Shown: piece by piece, positions 1-10,784 of the stretch | Layout of the letters: each line of letters begins with the position of its first letter | Position numbering within the stretch: position 1 is the stretch's first letter | Origin: Juglans regia | Taxonomy: Eukaryota; Streptophyta; Magnoliopsida; Fagales; Juglandaceae | Reading direction: 5' to 3' | NCBI RefSeq assembly: GCF_001411555.2 | Contig: NC_049911.1 | Span: 8,254,209-8,318,208 of the forward strand | DNA: 64,000 bases | Notes under the pieces: generated by a model | Databases searched by the model: none | Seen by the model: only the letters and a program-made list of their open reading frames with translations | Told to the model about the DNA's origin: nothing | Made by a program: the position numbers and the translations under genes

Positions 1-1213
1 TGGAGGTAAATATATCAATGGAATGAATAATATGGTCTGTAGCACCAGTGTCTAAAATCCAAATATTCTGAGAAACTGGAAAACAATTTGAAGAGATACT
101 GGAAAATATCATACCTTGGGTAGTTTGAAAAGGATTATTGGAAACAACATTGGCTGCTTGATGAGTGATGGTTTCATCAGATTGTGAGTGGATTAAAGCC
201 AACAATTTTTGACAGTCCTCTGGAGAGAAAGGCATGTTATTATAAGACTCAAAAGGTGTATCAAGAGGTTGGCTCATGATTTGGTTTGCTGATGAAGACC
301 TCCATTTCTGTCGAGAGTTGGTAGATTTGAAGCCTGGAGGATACCCGTGTATTTTGTAACATTTATCAACCGTGTGATTAGTCATCCCACAATGAGTGCA
401 AAGCAATTTTGTCCTGAAGAGTTGGAATCTTGCATTTTACTCATAAGAGCAATGGTGTCAATCGTACTAGTTCTGCTGATCTCTCTTTGTTTCTCTTCTT
501 GAACTATTAAAGAAAATACTTTGTTTATCTCTGATAAAGGTTCCATCATCAGAATCTGTCCTCTAACATGAGAAAAACATTCATTCAATCCCATTAAGAA
601 TTGAATGACATGTTGCCTATCTTGATATTTCAAGAACTGTCGAATAGCATCACATGTGCAAGTTCTTAAAATACCACAAGAACAAGTAGGAATTTGATTG
701 TAATCAACCAATTCATCCCATAAAGACTTGAATTTCGTATAGTAATCTCTTACCGACATATTTTCTTGAGTCAACATCGATAAATCTTTCTGAAGTTGAA
801 AAATTCTTGGCCCATTTCCTTGTGTGAACCTATTTTTGAGATCTTGCCACATATCTTTGGCAGTTTGTGCACAAATGATACTGGCCCCAATTTCTCTTGA
901 TACAGAACTGATGATCCAAGAAGGTACCATGTTGTTGCATCTTTCCCATAGAACATTCGAAGCATCTGTTGAAGCTGGTCGAATTATCAATCCATTTACA
1001 AATCCAATTTTATTTTTTGCCTTCAATGCCATTATCATGGATCTGCTCCATGCATGGTAATTTTCCCCAGTAAGAACATTGGACACAAAGATTGCACCTG
1101 GTGAATCACCATTCTGTAAATGGTATGGACTGCTCTCCATATTCGTAGAGTTTGAGACAAAAGCGGAAACTGAATCTGATTCAGTAGACATGGATTCTCT
1201 TACACTGATACCG
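1..1213 (-). pseudogene. Copia gag and start of pol, frameshifted, cut by the window edge
   Basis: Read on the minus strand from about 1192, this encodes a Copia-type gag (UBN2/Retrotran_gag family). The conserved block begins near GENYHAWSRSM and runs through MWQDLKNRF and the YYTKFKSLWDEL region. The open frame ends at 382, just where a zinc knuckle is expected. In another frame, from about 410 downward, a knuckle (CTHCGMTNHTVDKC) appears, followed near 60-20 by the aspartic protease motif DTGATDH. A one-base frame change at about 403-412 therefore separates gag from protease. Integrase and reverse transcriptase would lie left of position 1. The likely start is the Met at 1190-1192 rather than the longer one at 1221, because the latter falls inside the LTR. 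This is a mobile-element gene, not a host gene. Confidence 0.85.
1203..1213 (-). other. Primer-binding-site-like sequence of the left Copia
   Basis: On the minus strand this reads CGGTATCAGTG, close to the usual initiator-tRNA-Met primer site TGGTATCAGAGC. It lies exactly between the gag start and the inferred LTR edge, as in Copia elements. Confidence 0.5.
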
Positions 1214-1441
1214 TGATACAAAGTGAAGAAAACAGAGAGAGCAGAGAAAAGAATCTGAAAAGAATCAAGATTGAACTTTATTCATTTTGTTGTGTCTTTA
1301 CATGCTAAGTCCTCTGTATTTATAACCAGAGAATAGAAAAAGGAAGTGAAAGATGAAATAACAGAAGTAACGGAAATAACAGATAACAAACCAACTATTA
1401 CATTCATCAATTGAAATTATTACACGTGTTGCAGTATATCA
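1214..1441 (-). repeat. Probable 5' LTR of the left Copia (about 228 bp)
   Basis: The segment begins TGATACAAAG and ends GTATATCA on the plus strand, giving TG...CA ends with a short TGATA/TATCA inverted terminus. It abuts the primer-site-like sequence. On the minus strand it carries TATAAATA at about 1319-1327, a plausible LTR TATA box. The matching second LTR is outside the window, so the borders are inferred from ends and context only. Confidence 0.5.
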
Positions 1442-2187
1442 TGTATTTATCTGTGATACCAAAATATATGGTGGAAACATGAAATCATTAGAACTTCCCT
1501 AACGATCCAACTAACTTAAGTTGTATCTTTTTTGGGTCAAATCTTCAAAAATCCAGGAGTAGGAAAAAAATATGCAATGATTCTCCATCTCTGTGATCCT
1601 CCTCCCTCTTCATGCAAGAAATGGTCTTGAAACAGTCTAACAGATATGAACCAAACAGCCATAAGAGAGAGGAATAATAATTTCAGAAGGGTTTGCGTGT
1701 GTTTGAGGGAGAGTCAGAGACTGCACATACCAGAGCGAGAAGAAGGTTTCTCGGGCTATGGAACTGCTCAATCTCTTTCCTTGCCAAACTCAGTCATCTT
1801 TTTCTTGAGAAGATCGAGAGTAACAATTTCACCTTCTGGAGCCCCAGTCATCTCTGTATAATCTCTCTTTCTTTTTTTCCCTTCTCAAGAACAAATATAA
1901 CAAAAGAAAATGACAGTAAAAGAGAGCAAAACAAAGGGGCCAAGAGAGGGAAAAACTGAGCAACAGTTGGCTCAAACCCCAAAAACCAGGACATGGCTTC
2001 GTCAAATTTTTTCAAAATGCTACGTTTTATTTTTTCCATATCAACACCATTTACGCACCGCTTACATGAGGCGATTGTATTCAGTATTTTACATTTACTT
2101 TTTCAAACTTTGTAACGTAAGGGCTCTCAACAGACTCTCATGGTGTGTAAGAATTTTTCACAAACACCTAATGTTCAATTGTCTTTA
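1442..2187. other. Unassigned, may include the LTR of the next Copia remnant
   Basis: No gene is recognised. Short open frames at 1646-1959 show no family features. The part from about 1980 to 2187 lies directly before a degenerate Copia primer site, so it may be the end of an LTR; no second copy is present to prove this. Confidence 0.3.
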
Positions 2188-2200
2188 TGGTAATCAGAGC
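2188..2200 (+). other. Degenerate tRNA-Met primer-binding site
   Basis: Reads TGGTAATCAGAGC, which is the standard Copia primer site with one inserted A. It precedes the gag start at 2231 by 31 bases. Confidence 0.55.
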
Positions 2201-2230
2201 CTTGTGCAAGAACAAGAGAGCCTTACTCCC

Positions 2231-2900
2231 ATGGCGTCAATCTCACTTTCGGTCAACAATTTCATGACCATACGGTTGAACCAGGGGAATTACCCCTTAT
2301 GGTGGGAGCAAGTCGTGGCCTTGGCTGAGAGCCAAGACCTCATGGGACACCTCACAAATGTTGCCTCCCCTCCACCGTATGATCTCATCCCCGATGAAGC
2401 CACAACAACCAGTCATAAAGAACTAAGTTCTACATACTTGAGATGGAGGAAATCTGACCGACTACTCCGTGGATGGATTATAGGTACCCTCTCCAAGGAG
2501 TTGCTTGGCTTGGTGGTCGGGCTTGAGAGTTCATATCAAGTCTGGCATGCCCTTCAAGAAGCCTATGCCCAAGAATCCCAAGATAGGGATTTCCAGCTTA
2601 CTCAACAATTGACATACATGAGGAAGGAAGCCACGAAGTCGCTGCTAGATCACCTCCAAAGCTTCAAGATTGTGTGCGACCACCTAGCTGCAATCGAACG
2701 TCCCATGAGCGATAATATGAACGTTTTTTCCCTCCTCAACAGCTTGGGTCTGAAATACTAACCCTTCACCACCTCCCTGCTCAAGCCGCCGATGCCCTCC
2801 TACGCCGAGCTTGTGCTATTGTTGCAAGGATACGAGATGCGAGACTCAACTTCATGAATCCTTCAACACACAGGCGTACGCTTTCGCAGATGGGGTGGGG
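2231..2900 (+). pseudogene. Copia gag fragment, truncated
   Basis: From the ATG at 2231 the frame runs to a stop at 2761. The protein has the Copia gag (UBN2) pattern: NQGNYPLWWEQV near the start, a WRKSDRLLRGWI stretch, VWHALQEAY, then DFQLTQQLTYMRK and a LLDHLQSFK segment. After the stop at 2759-2761 gag-like coding continues in the same or neighbouring frames (PFTTSLLKPPMPSYAEL, and a glycine-rich tail with AYAFADG at about 2876-2900). Nothing of protease, integrase or reverse transcriptase follows. The open frame upstream of 2231 is read-through of leader or LTR and is not part of the protein. This is a dead, internally deleted element piece. Confidence 0.8.
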
Positions 2901-2946
2901 GGCTCGGGTCTAAGGGGCTTGGGGGGGGGGGGGAGGGGGAGGGGGA
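2888..2946 (+). repeat. G-rich tract at the end of the gag remnant
   Basis: A run of about 14 G followed by further G4-G5 blocks separated by single A residues. It coincides with the glycine-rich end of Copia gag, so it may be an expanded Gly codon tract. The motif is compatible with a G-quadruplex on the plus strand. Confidence 0.7.
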
Positions 2947-2960
2947 CCTCTTAACTAAAC

Positions 2961-3837
2961 TAGCGTGGCATAGTGCCACGTCAATTTGTTGAATCCCTTT
3001 TGTGAGATCTCTATATGTCTCTAGCAGCCCTCATATTAATATATATAATATATATTATATAGGAAAATGATAGTCAAGAACCTTTTTATGCTCATTTGGC
3101 TGAAATTGTTTTAGCGCCAAGTAGTATGATCCATAAAAAACTAACAAAAGAGCAAAATGTCGTACTAATAACCAAATAGCCAGCTAGCTGAATTAAACAT
3201 GAAAATAATAGATTACAATTTAGAGAAATGCTATAAGGAAACCTTACACCATACAATCTATTTAAACACACGCATGCTTAAGCATTAAGATATATAGAAT
3301 GACAAAAATGATAAATCACATATTCATTAGGTGGATATGTGTGGTGTATGACTTCTATGTAGAATTTATCTAGAATTTACGGGCCTAGCTTGATCCGCTT
3401 AATTTAAGAGGTTGGATCCCGGACTTGATTTAACACAATCCAAATTTGACACTTGACATCTAGAGTTGACAATTAGAAAAATAGCAAGTTAGAATTGAGA
3501 ACTTTAGTTATATGTGACAAATCAATTTTGACTCTTGTACAAATTTGAGACGACAATACAATTGTTAGCCTATAAGCAACCTTTCCTAGTCATGGAACAT
3601 GCATGCAATACAATACTTGAGCCTCTTAGGGCCATTTGGCAGTTGAATGGATTTTGACACTCAAAGAAGTTTTCATTCCCAGACATACCATATTTGTAGT
3701 ATAAAAATTCTTGAAGATTTCTTAAGCCACCAAAAACTCATATCCGATATGCAAAGCATACTATATTTAGAAATAATATTCTTCTAAAATTATATATATT
3801 AAAAAATGAGAATACTTCAATCACAAAGAGATTACAC
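2961..3837. other. AT-rich intergenic DNA
   Basis: No gene seen. It begins with a short open stretch reading like a Copia C-terminus (DLLTKLAWHS at about 2945-2975), then an AT-rich tract near 3043-3062. Confidence 0.4.
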
Positions 3838-3957
3838 AAAAGTAAACTCACGAATTGATATGGTTTGATATAATACGTCAGATTATAAAGTTACTTTATA
3901 ATTAAAGTAGCTATTATGAATTTCATAAAATTACATCAGTTTATAGATTTATTTTAT
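3838..3957. mobile_element. Palindromic MITE, degraded copy 1
   Basis: The left arm contains GAATTGATATGGTTTGATA followed by CGTCAGATTATAAAG. The right arm (ACATCAGTTTATAGATTTA) is its imperfect reverse complement. A second copy of the same design lies at 4621-4765. Short, non-coding and foldback, as expected of a MITE. Confidence 0.55.
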
Positions 3958-4620
3958 ATATTCTGTCTATAACAATTCTCTTTAAAAAAAAATGCAAAGC
4001 ATCGGACCACGAGGTAGCTAGGCTAACCAACATGGGTGCCTCAGAGTGGCCATTACCTTTTAAAAGAACAAAAACAAAATTTTAAAATTCTATATTACGC
4101 CATCCATGAAAATCCCGTTACGAAACTTCTACATCCAAACATACTCACTACTTTTTATAAAACTCTATTAAAATCTCCTCCCAAAAAGTTTTCACGGTTA
4201 TTAATAAGCATATTTAGACCGTTCAAAGAACTCTAAACATATGCAAAAAATAATTTAAAAAAACTAATTTCAACATACAAATCAAAGGCCCTTCGATTGA
4301 CCAATGAAGCTGTAAATGAGTTAGTTGTTGTTGGGCCATGTTGATTGTCTCATAAAAGGGGTTGGAAATAAGTGAAACTTGTATTTTGGACGAGGGTCCT
4401 TGACACATATATGGGCCAATATTCCATAGGTTTCGAAACTTTTAAAGCCGAAGTTCTAAATTACAATGTTTCTTTCATGAAAGAAAAAATAAATAAATAA
4501 ATAAAAAATAAGAAAAATCCTTGGGTTAAATTATGGGATATTTTCCTAAGAAAATGGAAAGCTAAAAACAAAAAGAAACATGCATCGATCATAAAAATAT
4601 GGGAAATATTCTAGCAACAT
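3958..4620. other. AT-rich intergenic DNA
   Basis: No coding or RNA gene recognised. The short open frames at 4036-4408 have no family features. Confidence 0.4.
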
Positions 4621-4765
4621 AGAAATTATACAAAAATAATCTTATAAATTGATGTAAATTGATGTCGTTCGTCAGATTGTAAAATTAATTTTATTATAAA
4701 ATAAATCTAACAGATCAGATGAAATCAAATCAATTTATTTAATTGTTTTGCGTGATTGTAAAAGT
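4621..4765. mobile_element. Palindromic MITE, copy 2
   Basis: The left arm TTATAAATTGATGTAAATTG followed by CGTCAGATTGTAAAATTAAT is matched by the right arm TCTAACAGATCAGATGAAAT plus CAAATCAATTTATTT as an imperfect inverted repeat. Same family as 3838-3957 and better preserved. Confidence 0.65.
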
Positions 4766-5410
4766 TTATATTGCTGCCATACTATCGGTAATAATTTTAG
4801 CAAAATTTTCATGTAGGTTGCAATTTATCCACGCTCTCGCTATAAGAAGAAACGACAAAAAGTTACCCACTTATCTCAAGCAACTCTCCACGTTTGAATC
4901 TTCTCCGTATCAACATTAGGGTCTGATTTCGTACGTCAGATAGATCAACATGGTAGAAGACGGCAAAAACTATCAGTCCTATCTCTCTCATCGATTTGAT
5001 AATCCGGGCAAGTTCAATCAAGCACCAAGTGTAGTTTCTTGAGTGAAATAGTACATGTATTCATAAAATGTATAAATATTATATAATTAATTTTTAAAAA
5101 AATGAAGTTTATTAGCAAAAAAAATTAATTTTTTATTATGTAAATCCGATATATACTTATTTTTCTTAAAAAAATTACACGACTTTAAAAATACTTTTAA
5201 TAGCTTTGAGCCTTTGAGAAATATGATTTCCTCGTAGTCATCTTTAAAAACAACAATGCCCTTTCATTTTCAAATCATTACACAAATGATCTGCAAAACT
5301 CTTGTTACATCTCTGCTCGACCTTTTAGGTCAACAAGAATACTTATATTCCCACAGCTCTAGAGAAATTCGCTCACTTACATTAGCAAGACTATACATCC
5401 CAACGATAAG
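4766..5410. other. AT-rich intergenic DNA
   Basis: No gene seen. The stretch at 5040-5200 is AT-rich with a vague inverted arrangement but no clear borders. Confidence 0.35.
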
Positions 5411-6020
5411 TGTTAACGTCTAAAAATAGTGTAACAGGTCGAAATGAGAAAAATAGTTATTATCGGCCCGCTGAGACTATTCGGGCCTCGATCGGTGTAG
5501 TATGGAGCTCCCGGCGGTAGTCCAGTGCAGCTATACGGTGTTCGTGCATACACCCCTAGCAGTGAGAAGTAAATAAATGTATAAAAAATATAAAGACGGT
5601 GACACACAGATTTACGTAGTTCAGCGTAATGCTTATATCCACAAGAATTTGGAAGAGGAGGATTGACTATAATATACTTGTTTTACAATCTCTCATCTTC
5701 GTTGTACAATAAAAATCTAAACTTTATCTTCTGGTAGAGATCTTTTTCTGGTTGTAGTCCCAATAGTAAAGTTGAAGAAGCTAAAGAAATTGAAGTCCCT
5801 GTGAAGTGGTCTCACTAATCTGATCTCTTCTTTTTATTCTCTATCCTTTACTTTATGTCATATCTCCATTTTCTTGTATCACATCTTCACTTTCTCCTTA
5901 CACATTTCTTCTTCTCAAGTTTTCCCCTCCTTTTATTTTTCTTTCTTATCTACTTAAGAGACCCTCTCCTTGGACTGAGCCCAGAGCCCATTATGGGCCT
6001 GATATTTTATCCCCTCAGCA
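5411..6020 (-). repeat. Probable lone LTR upstream of the L12 gene
   Basis: Begins TGTTAACGTC and ends CCCCTCAGCA on the plus strand, so it has TG...CA termini. Its left half resembles the LTRs at 12724 and 15337 in layout: a TGTTAA start, and a TTTACGTAGTTCAGC segment followed by TATCCACAAG. I could not find a matching target duplication (ATAAG on the left, AAACA on the right) and no internal region is attached. The right border is therefore tentative. Confidence 0.45.
5985..5999. promoter_or_regulatory. Inverted pair of site II (TGGGCY) motifs
   Basis: AGCCCA (site II on the minus strand) and TGGGCC (plus strand) lie three bases apart, about 240 bp upstream of the L12 start codon. Site II elements bind TCP factors and are common in promoters of plant ribosomal and mitochondrial protein genes. 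Function here is inferred from position. The pair appears to lie inside the LTR-like segment. Confidence 0.45.
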
Positions 6021-6239
6021 AAACATATTAATTGAAAATACAGGGATTCTTTAAAAAGAAAAACAAAACACATAAATAAATAACGCTTACCTCTACAAAA
6101 CCTTAGGGGCATTTCCCAGAGGGTTTTATGCCTCCGTGAAGTTTCAAAGCCATGGGAGCAGTTCGGAGCTAATTCACCTGCAACCAATGCTCACATAATT
6201 CCTATCCCTATTTACCCAGAATCTTAAATTTCCAGAAAA

Positions 6240-6851
6240 ATGAGGTATTTACGATTCATCTCCCATATTCAAAAATCATTTCGCCAAAACCCTATCCCCG
6301 ATTTCCCTCCATCCACTAACCCTAGTATCTTGGCCCTAATCCAATCCAAAACCTCATCTTCTCGATCCTCGTGTTTGTTGAATTCTAAGCGTGGGTGCAC
6401 CTCTTCTGTACAAGAGTCGAAATCGGCCCCCTCTGAGAGGGTCTCGGAGATCGTCGACGAGCTCATGGGCCTCACACTGCTCGAAGTTTCGGACCTCGTG
6501 GAGGTTCTGCGCGAGAAGTTGGGCGTCACTGAGATGCCGACGATGATGGTGATGATGCCCGGGATGGTGCCTGGGGCTTTAAAGGGCGCGGCGGGAAAGG
6601 GCGGTGCGACGCCGAAGGCGGAGGAGAAGGCAGAGAAGACGGTGTTCGATGTGAAGCTCGAAGGGTTCGAAGCCGCGGTGAAGATCAAGGTGATTAAGGA
6701 GGTGAGGACGTTTACCGACTTGGGGTTGAAGGAGGCGAAGGATTTGGTGGAGAAGGCGCCGACCCTGTTGAAAAAGGGGGTGACCAAGGACGAGGCCGAG
6801 AAGATTATTGCGAAGTTAAAGGAGATCGGCGCCAAAGTTTCGATGGAATGA
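6240..6851 (+). CDS. MRPL12: Mitochondrial large-subunit ribosomal protein L7/L12
   Basis: A 203-aa intronless reading frame. L7/L12 forms the flexible stalk of the large ribosomal subunit and recruits translation factors. Residues 1-60 are rich in Arg and Ser with almost no acidic residues, as expected of a mitochondrial presequence. Residues 67-100 match the N-terminal dimerisation helices (VDELMGLTLLEVSDLVEVL). Residues 101-131 are a Met/Gly/Ala-rich hinge. Residues 134-203 are the C-terminal domain, with the conserved IKVIKEVR, LGLKEAKDLVEKAP and GVTKDEAEKI segments that contact factors. Length suits plant mitochondrial L12. The coding part is distinctly GC-richer than its surroundings. 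A possible donor (GAG then GTAATG) right after the stop hints at a 3'-UTR intron, unproven. A chloroplast L12 is less likely because the presequence looks mitochondrial. Confidence 0.93.
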   Translation: MRYLRFISHIQKSFRQNPIPDFPPSTNPSILALIQSKTSSSRSSCLLNSKRGCTSSVQESKSAPSERVSEIVDELMGLTLLEVSDLVEVLREKLGVTEMPTMMVMMPGMVPGALKGAAGKGGATPKAEEKAEKTVFDVKLEGFEAAVKIKVIKEVRTFTDLGLKEAKDLVEKAPTLLKKGVTKDEAEKIIAKLKEIGAKVSME

Positions 6852-8278
6852 GGTAATGTACTCTTGGACTTTTATCAAATTTTGATTTTATTTCCGGACA
6901 ATTACTCTTGCGTTGAAGTTTTTTATGCTGGATAATTGTAATGACAATATGATTGAATTGATCATGATGAGTTGTTCTGTAGGAGTTGGTTCCGAATATA
7001 TTTTGGTTGTAATCTATGTTTCATTTGTCCCTTGAGTGTCTGGCGCGCTCACCCACTTCAATGGTGCTAAGAGAAAATCCTTACTTATATACTTGTACCT
7101 GGCTGGAAGAGATAGTCTTTTGTTTTACTTGTTGAGTGTTGCTCAATGGATGTGTTTTGCTTGTACAGCTGATATGATCAACCAATATATGGAAGGTGTT
7201 CTTTTCCTGGAATTAAACGGTTGTAAGATAGTATATCCTTAATGGGGGCTTTGGCATGGTTAATCTTCAATTATAGCACCACACTATGCCATTTTGTAGG
7301 TGTAGCTAGACGCTTATGGCACTCTACTGAGGTTGCTTCTGCTCTTCATGCGAATATTTTTCCGTGTAGAAGCTGGGTGCTACAAATTTGATGAGCAAAA
7401 TATGGAATATCATAAGCGTGACAAAATTGAAATTATCTGAGTAAAGAGTATGGGAAGATCAAATTGATAATGAGTTTGTAAAAACCCTTCTTCCTTACTC
7501 TTCCAAGTGGAATATAGTTGTTTGAATAATCATAAACCAGGAGAAAGAATTTGTTAAATTAGAAGTGAGATCTAATATTGGAAATAGAAATCTTGTTAAT
7601 AAGATATTAACATTTAATGGAAACAAAATTCTACAATGGAGGCTGCAGGTTGCTATGTTTTTGCAAGTTGGCAGTAGCTTTTGGTTTTGATGATTAGGAC
7701 TGAGTAAATCTTATACTCAATAGAGGAGTCTGCATTACTGAGGTGCAATGGGTAATGATGTTATAAATGATGTTGATTGATAGAAAGAAATGTAAGTCAA
7801 TCGTGCTTGGCTGTGATCATCGTACCTTTCCCATCTGAAGCAAAATATTGTTTTCCATATGTATGTACCAAAACATGTTTGAATCAATTCTTCCTGCCTT
7901 CTTTTTCATCTGGCATGTTAGAGCTCTTGAACATAGAGAAATTAGAGGAAGGATGTCTAGTTATAAAATGAATGTACATGATGCTTCTATAAAAAAAAAT
8001 TTTGATCGGAAGTTGTTTAAAAATGTTTTAGGCTCTAAGTCTATTGGGCTACAAGGAAGCTAATGGAATTTGAGCAATCAGAGTCTGATTAAGGTGCACA
8101 TTGATTTGTTAAGATGCACTAATGGTCCACATTTTCTTTATAATTTGGAAACATGTTACTTGTCATGTGTCAAGTGGCAACACATACACAAACAGCCTCA
8201 TAACTGGCTAATGTTTCAAGGCAACAGTGTTACACAACATATATCTTGCTCGGCAATTTCAAGACCTTACATTCAGTT
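6852..8278. other. Downstream region of the L12 gene, no second gene seen
   Basis: Probably holds the 3' UTR and intergenic DNA. Short open frames here (7036-7242, 7777-8063, 8070-8282) have no recognisable domains. Confidence 0.4.
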
Positions 8279-8484
8279 TTAGGTTGTGTTTGGATGTTGA
8301 AGTGAGTTGAGTTGAGTTGAGTTGAGATGATAAAATATTATTAGAATATTATTTTTTAATATTATTATTATTTTGAGATTTGAAAAAGTTGAATTGTTTA
8401 TTATATTTTGTGTTGGAATTTGAAAAAGTTGTAATGATGAGTTGAGATGAATTGAGAGGAGTTTGGTAACCAAACGAAGCCTAA
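8279..8484. mobile_element. GTTTGGAT-family MITE, full copy
   Basis: Starts TTAGGTTGTGTTTGGATG and ends CCAAACGAAGCCTAA. Inside are repeated GAGTTGAGTTGAG blocks, an ATATTATTTTTTAATATT core and a GAAAAAGTTGAATTGTTTA block, which define the family throughout this window. Confidence 0.8.
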
Positions 8485-9500
8485 TTTTTGGTTTAGGTTA
8501 TGCAGGAGAAGAGGATGAAGACCGCAAAGTGTGAGGCTTTATGATACAGATTATCAAGATGGAGGATTGCAGATACTAACGTACCACACTTGAATTTCTT
8601 CATATCTGCTTTGCTAAATTTCTGACCGGTGGAAAAAAAAAAATTTCGAGCAAGTTGCATTCTATTGTTCCTAGCTTGCATTTCCGGTTGAACTTTCTTA
8701 AAGACTCTTTTCACCCGTCGTGGAATTGGTTATTTAGGATGGATACGTTCATTTCATGGACCTTTTAGAGTTGTACCTTGCATATCTTTCCGATGGCTTC
8801 CAAGGCCAGCAATAAACCTTTGCAACTTGACACAACTGAATGAAAGGAGGCCTAAAAGATTGAATGGAGGTGGGTGTGACTGGATGGTATGTTTAATGTT
8901 TTAATCCTTCTTTCTTGATCGTTATCTTTTAAACAGTGCTGTACATTGCAGCCCTCGAAGTTTATGTGTTTTAGGCTTTTTGCTCCAAAATCTGTGATTT
9001 TGAGTGTGGATGTAGCCCAGCATCTAGGCCAAGTTGATGTATTATTTGATTAGATCGAAGGCTTTCGGTCTCTAGAGCAAGGTCTTTAACGCATTCTAGT
9101 CTTGACTATGGGGCTTGGTGATGTGGCCGCTCACATAGGATTCGCATTCTAGTATTAAGCGGATTTGATTGATGTATGTTTCTGAATTTAAACATGTCTA
9201 ATGTCTATTCAGCTAAAAGAAATCTGTATCCACCGTTGCGTGGAGGTCCCTTATCCTCAATAGCGATTTCAGAGTGAGGGATGCATGAATGCGTGGGAAA
9301 GATTTTTCGTCATGCCTAAATTTGACTGATTAATGATTTCTCATATAATCGTAAATCATATTTATTTTAATATACGTCTGCATATTCATGGCTTTCTTTT
9401 TTGCATTGACTCTTTGAATAAAAGAAAAGAAAAACATAGGTTGGATACAAGTGCAATTGGTATGTCTTTTTTTTTTTTTAATAATGGTGAAAGAGAGGAT
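8485..9500. other. Intergenic, nothing recognised
   Basis: No coding or structural RNA feature identified on either strand. The first part could belong to a spliced 3' UTR of the L12 gene (acceptor-like TATGCAG at about 8500), but nothing decides this. Confidence 0.35.
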
Positions 9501-9672
9501 TAAGGCCAGTTTGGATCTCAAATCTATCTCAACTTATTTTATCTAATAATTATAATTTTTCTAATTTCAATACAAAATGTAATAAGCAATTCAACTTTTT
9601 CAAATTTTAAAATAATATTTTATTTAACTTTCATCTCAACTCAATTCAGTTTAACATCCAAACGTAACCTAA
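9501..9672. mobile_element. GTTTGGAT-family MITE
   Basis: TAAGGCCAGTTTGGATCTC at the left and CATCCAAACGTAACCTAA at the right, with the family's CAATTCAACTTTTTCAAATT core. It lies just downstream of the epoxide hydrolase stop codon. Confidence 0.75.
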
Positions 9673-9797
9673 ATCTTGGATTTTATATATATCATCCAGC
9701 TACTGTAAAAACTCTGCTTCGAATATAAGACAATTTGATCAAATTATGCAACGTGAATAGTCTTTTGTTTAAAGATTTTTAAATACGACTATTCAAT

Positions 9798-10741
9798 TTA
9801 GTAAACCGTAGTAAATTTGCAAAGGAATGACAAAATTTCGTCCGAGACTTCTTGAGCTTTCTCTTGTTGTATAAAATGGTGACCGTCAAGAATAACAACA
9901 TCGAGGTCAGGGACAAGTCTCTTGAAAGCATCCCCCATCACGTATTCCCTTGTACCAATGGATTCGAAACCGATATCTTTATCACCTATTATGAATTTTG
10001 TTGGAACAGTAATCTTTGATCCATGCCATGTTGCCAGAAGCTCCCAGTTCCTGTGACATTTTCATGTTACCACGTAAAAACAGAGTAATGGTTTTGTTAA
10101 TCATACGGTCAAATAAAGCCAATTTGTATGGTCAATCCCATGCTGCCTCCAATATTGACATAAACTAATAGATGTCTACATATAAATTTACGAAGACTTG
10201 ACCCGTCCTAACTTAGCAAGTCTAGATGTTTTATTTCTTTCATTCCAGTGCAGTTTGTAAGCATTCAATATTAAGGTTTAGAATTAGATGACGTGGTCCG
10301 AATAGAGAGATAGGTACGTGATGTGAGCTATACAACATTTAATGTTGTTCTTATTGTGTTTTCGAGTAAAAGAAACCCCAAAAATCATTTAATGCAGTTT
10401 CTATCTATCGTGGAGACGATCTATATTGGACTTGATCAATTTCTAATGGCAGCAGTAGAATGAACATTGGAAGAAAAGAGTAGGCCTTGAGGGCAGCCGG
10501 CCACCCACCCCCCGCATCTTTATGGGCATGGGCGAGGGGCCGAGTTTGGTCTCCGACTCCCCGGGCTATTCCCGCATGGGCATGTAACCTCGCCCGGATG
10601 TTGGGCGGGTGGATTGGCTTAGAGAGAGAGTCGAGACAAAGAGGCGAGAGGAGTGGGTTGAGCGGGGTTGATTTTTTAGTATTTTTACTCTAAAACAAAG
10701 TGGGCATGGTTTCATTTTTTTTTTTAATATATGTATTTATG

Positions 10742-10784
<43 letters not shown>

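Noticed and set aside
1910..2230. N-terminal 107 codons of the frame ending at 2761
   Set aside because: Gag homology starts only at 2231; the earlier part runs through a primer site and probable LTR.
6269..6835. 188-aa minus-strand frame opposite L12
   Set aside because: Exact antisense shadow of the L12 coding region.
9798..10050. D-lactate dehydrogenase or generic hydrolase alternatives for the two enzyme genes
   Set aside because: The hydrolase has the epoxide hydrolase signature (HGFP, GHDWG, lid tyrosines). The FAD enzyme at 59632-63944 ends in [11 protein letters not shown], which fits D2HGDH, not D-lactate dehydrogenase.
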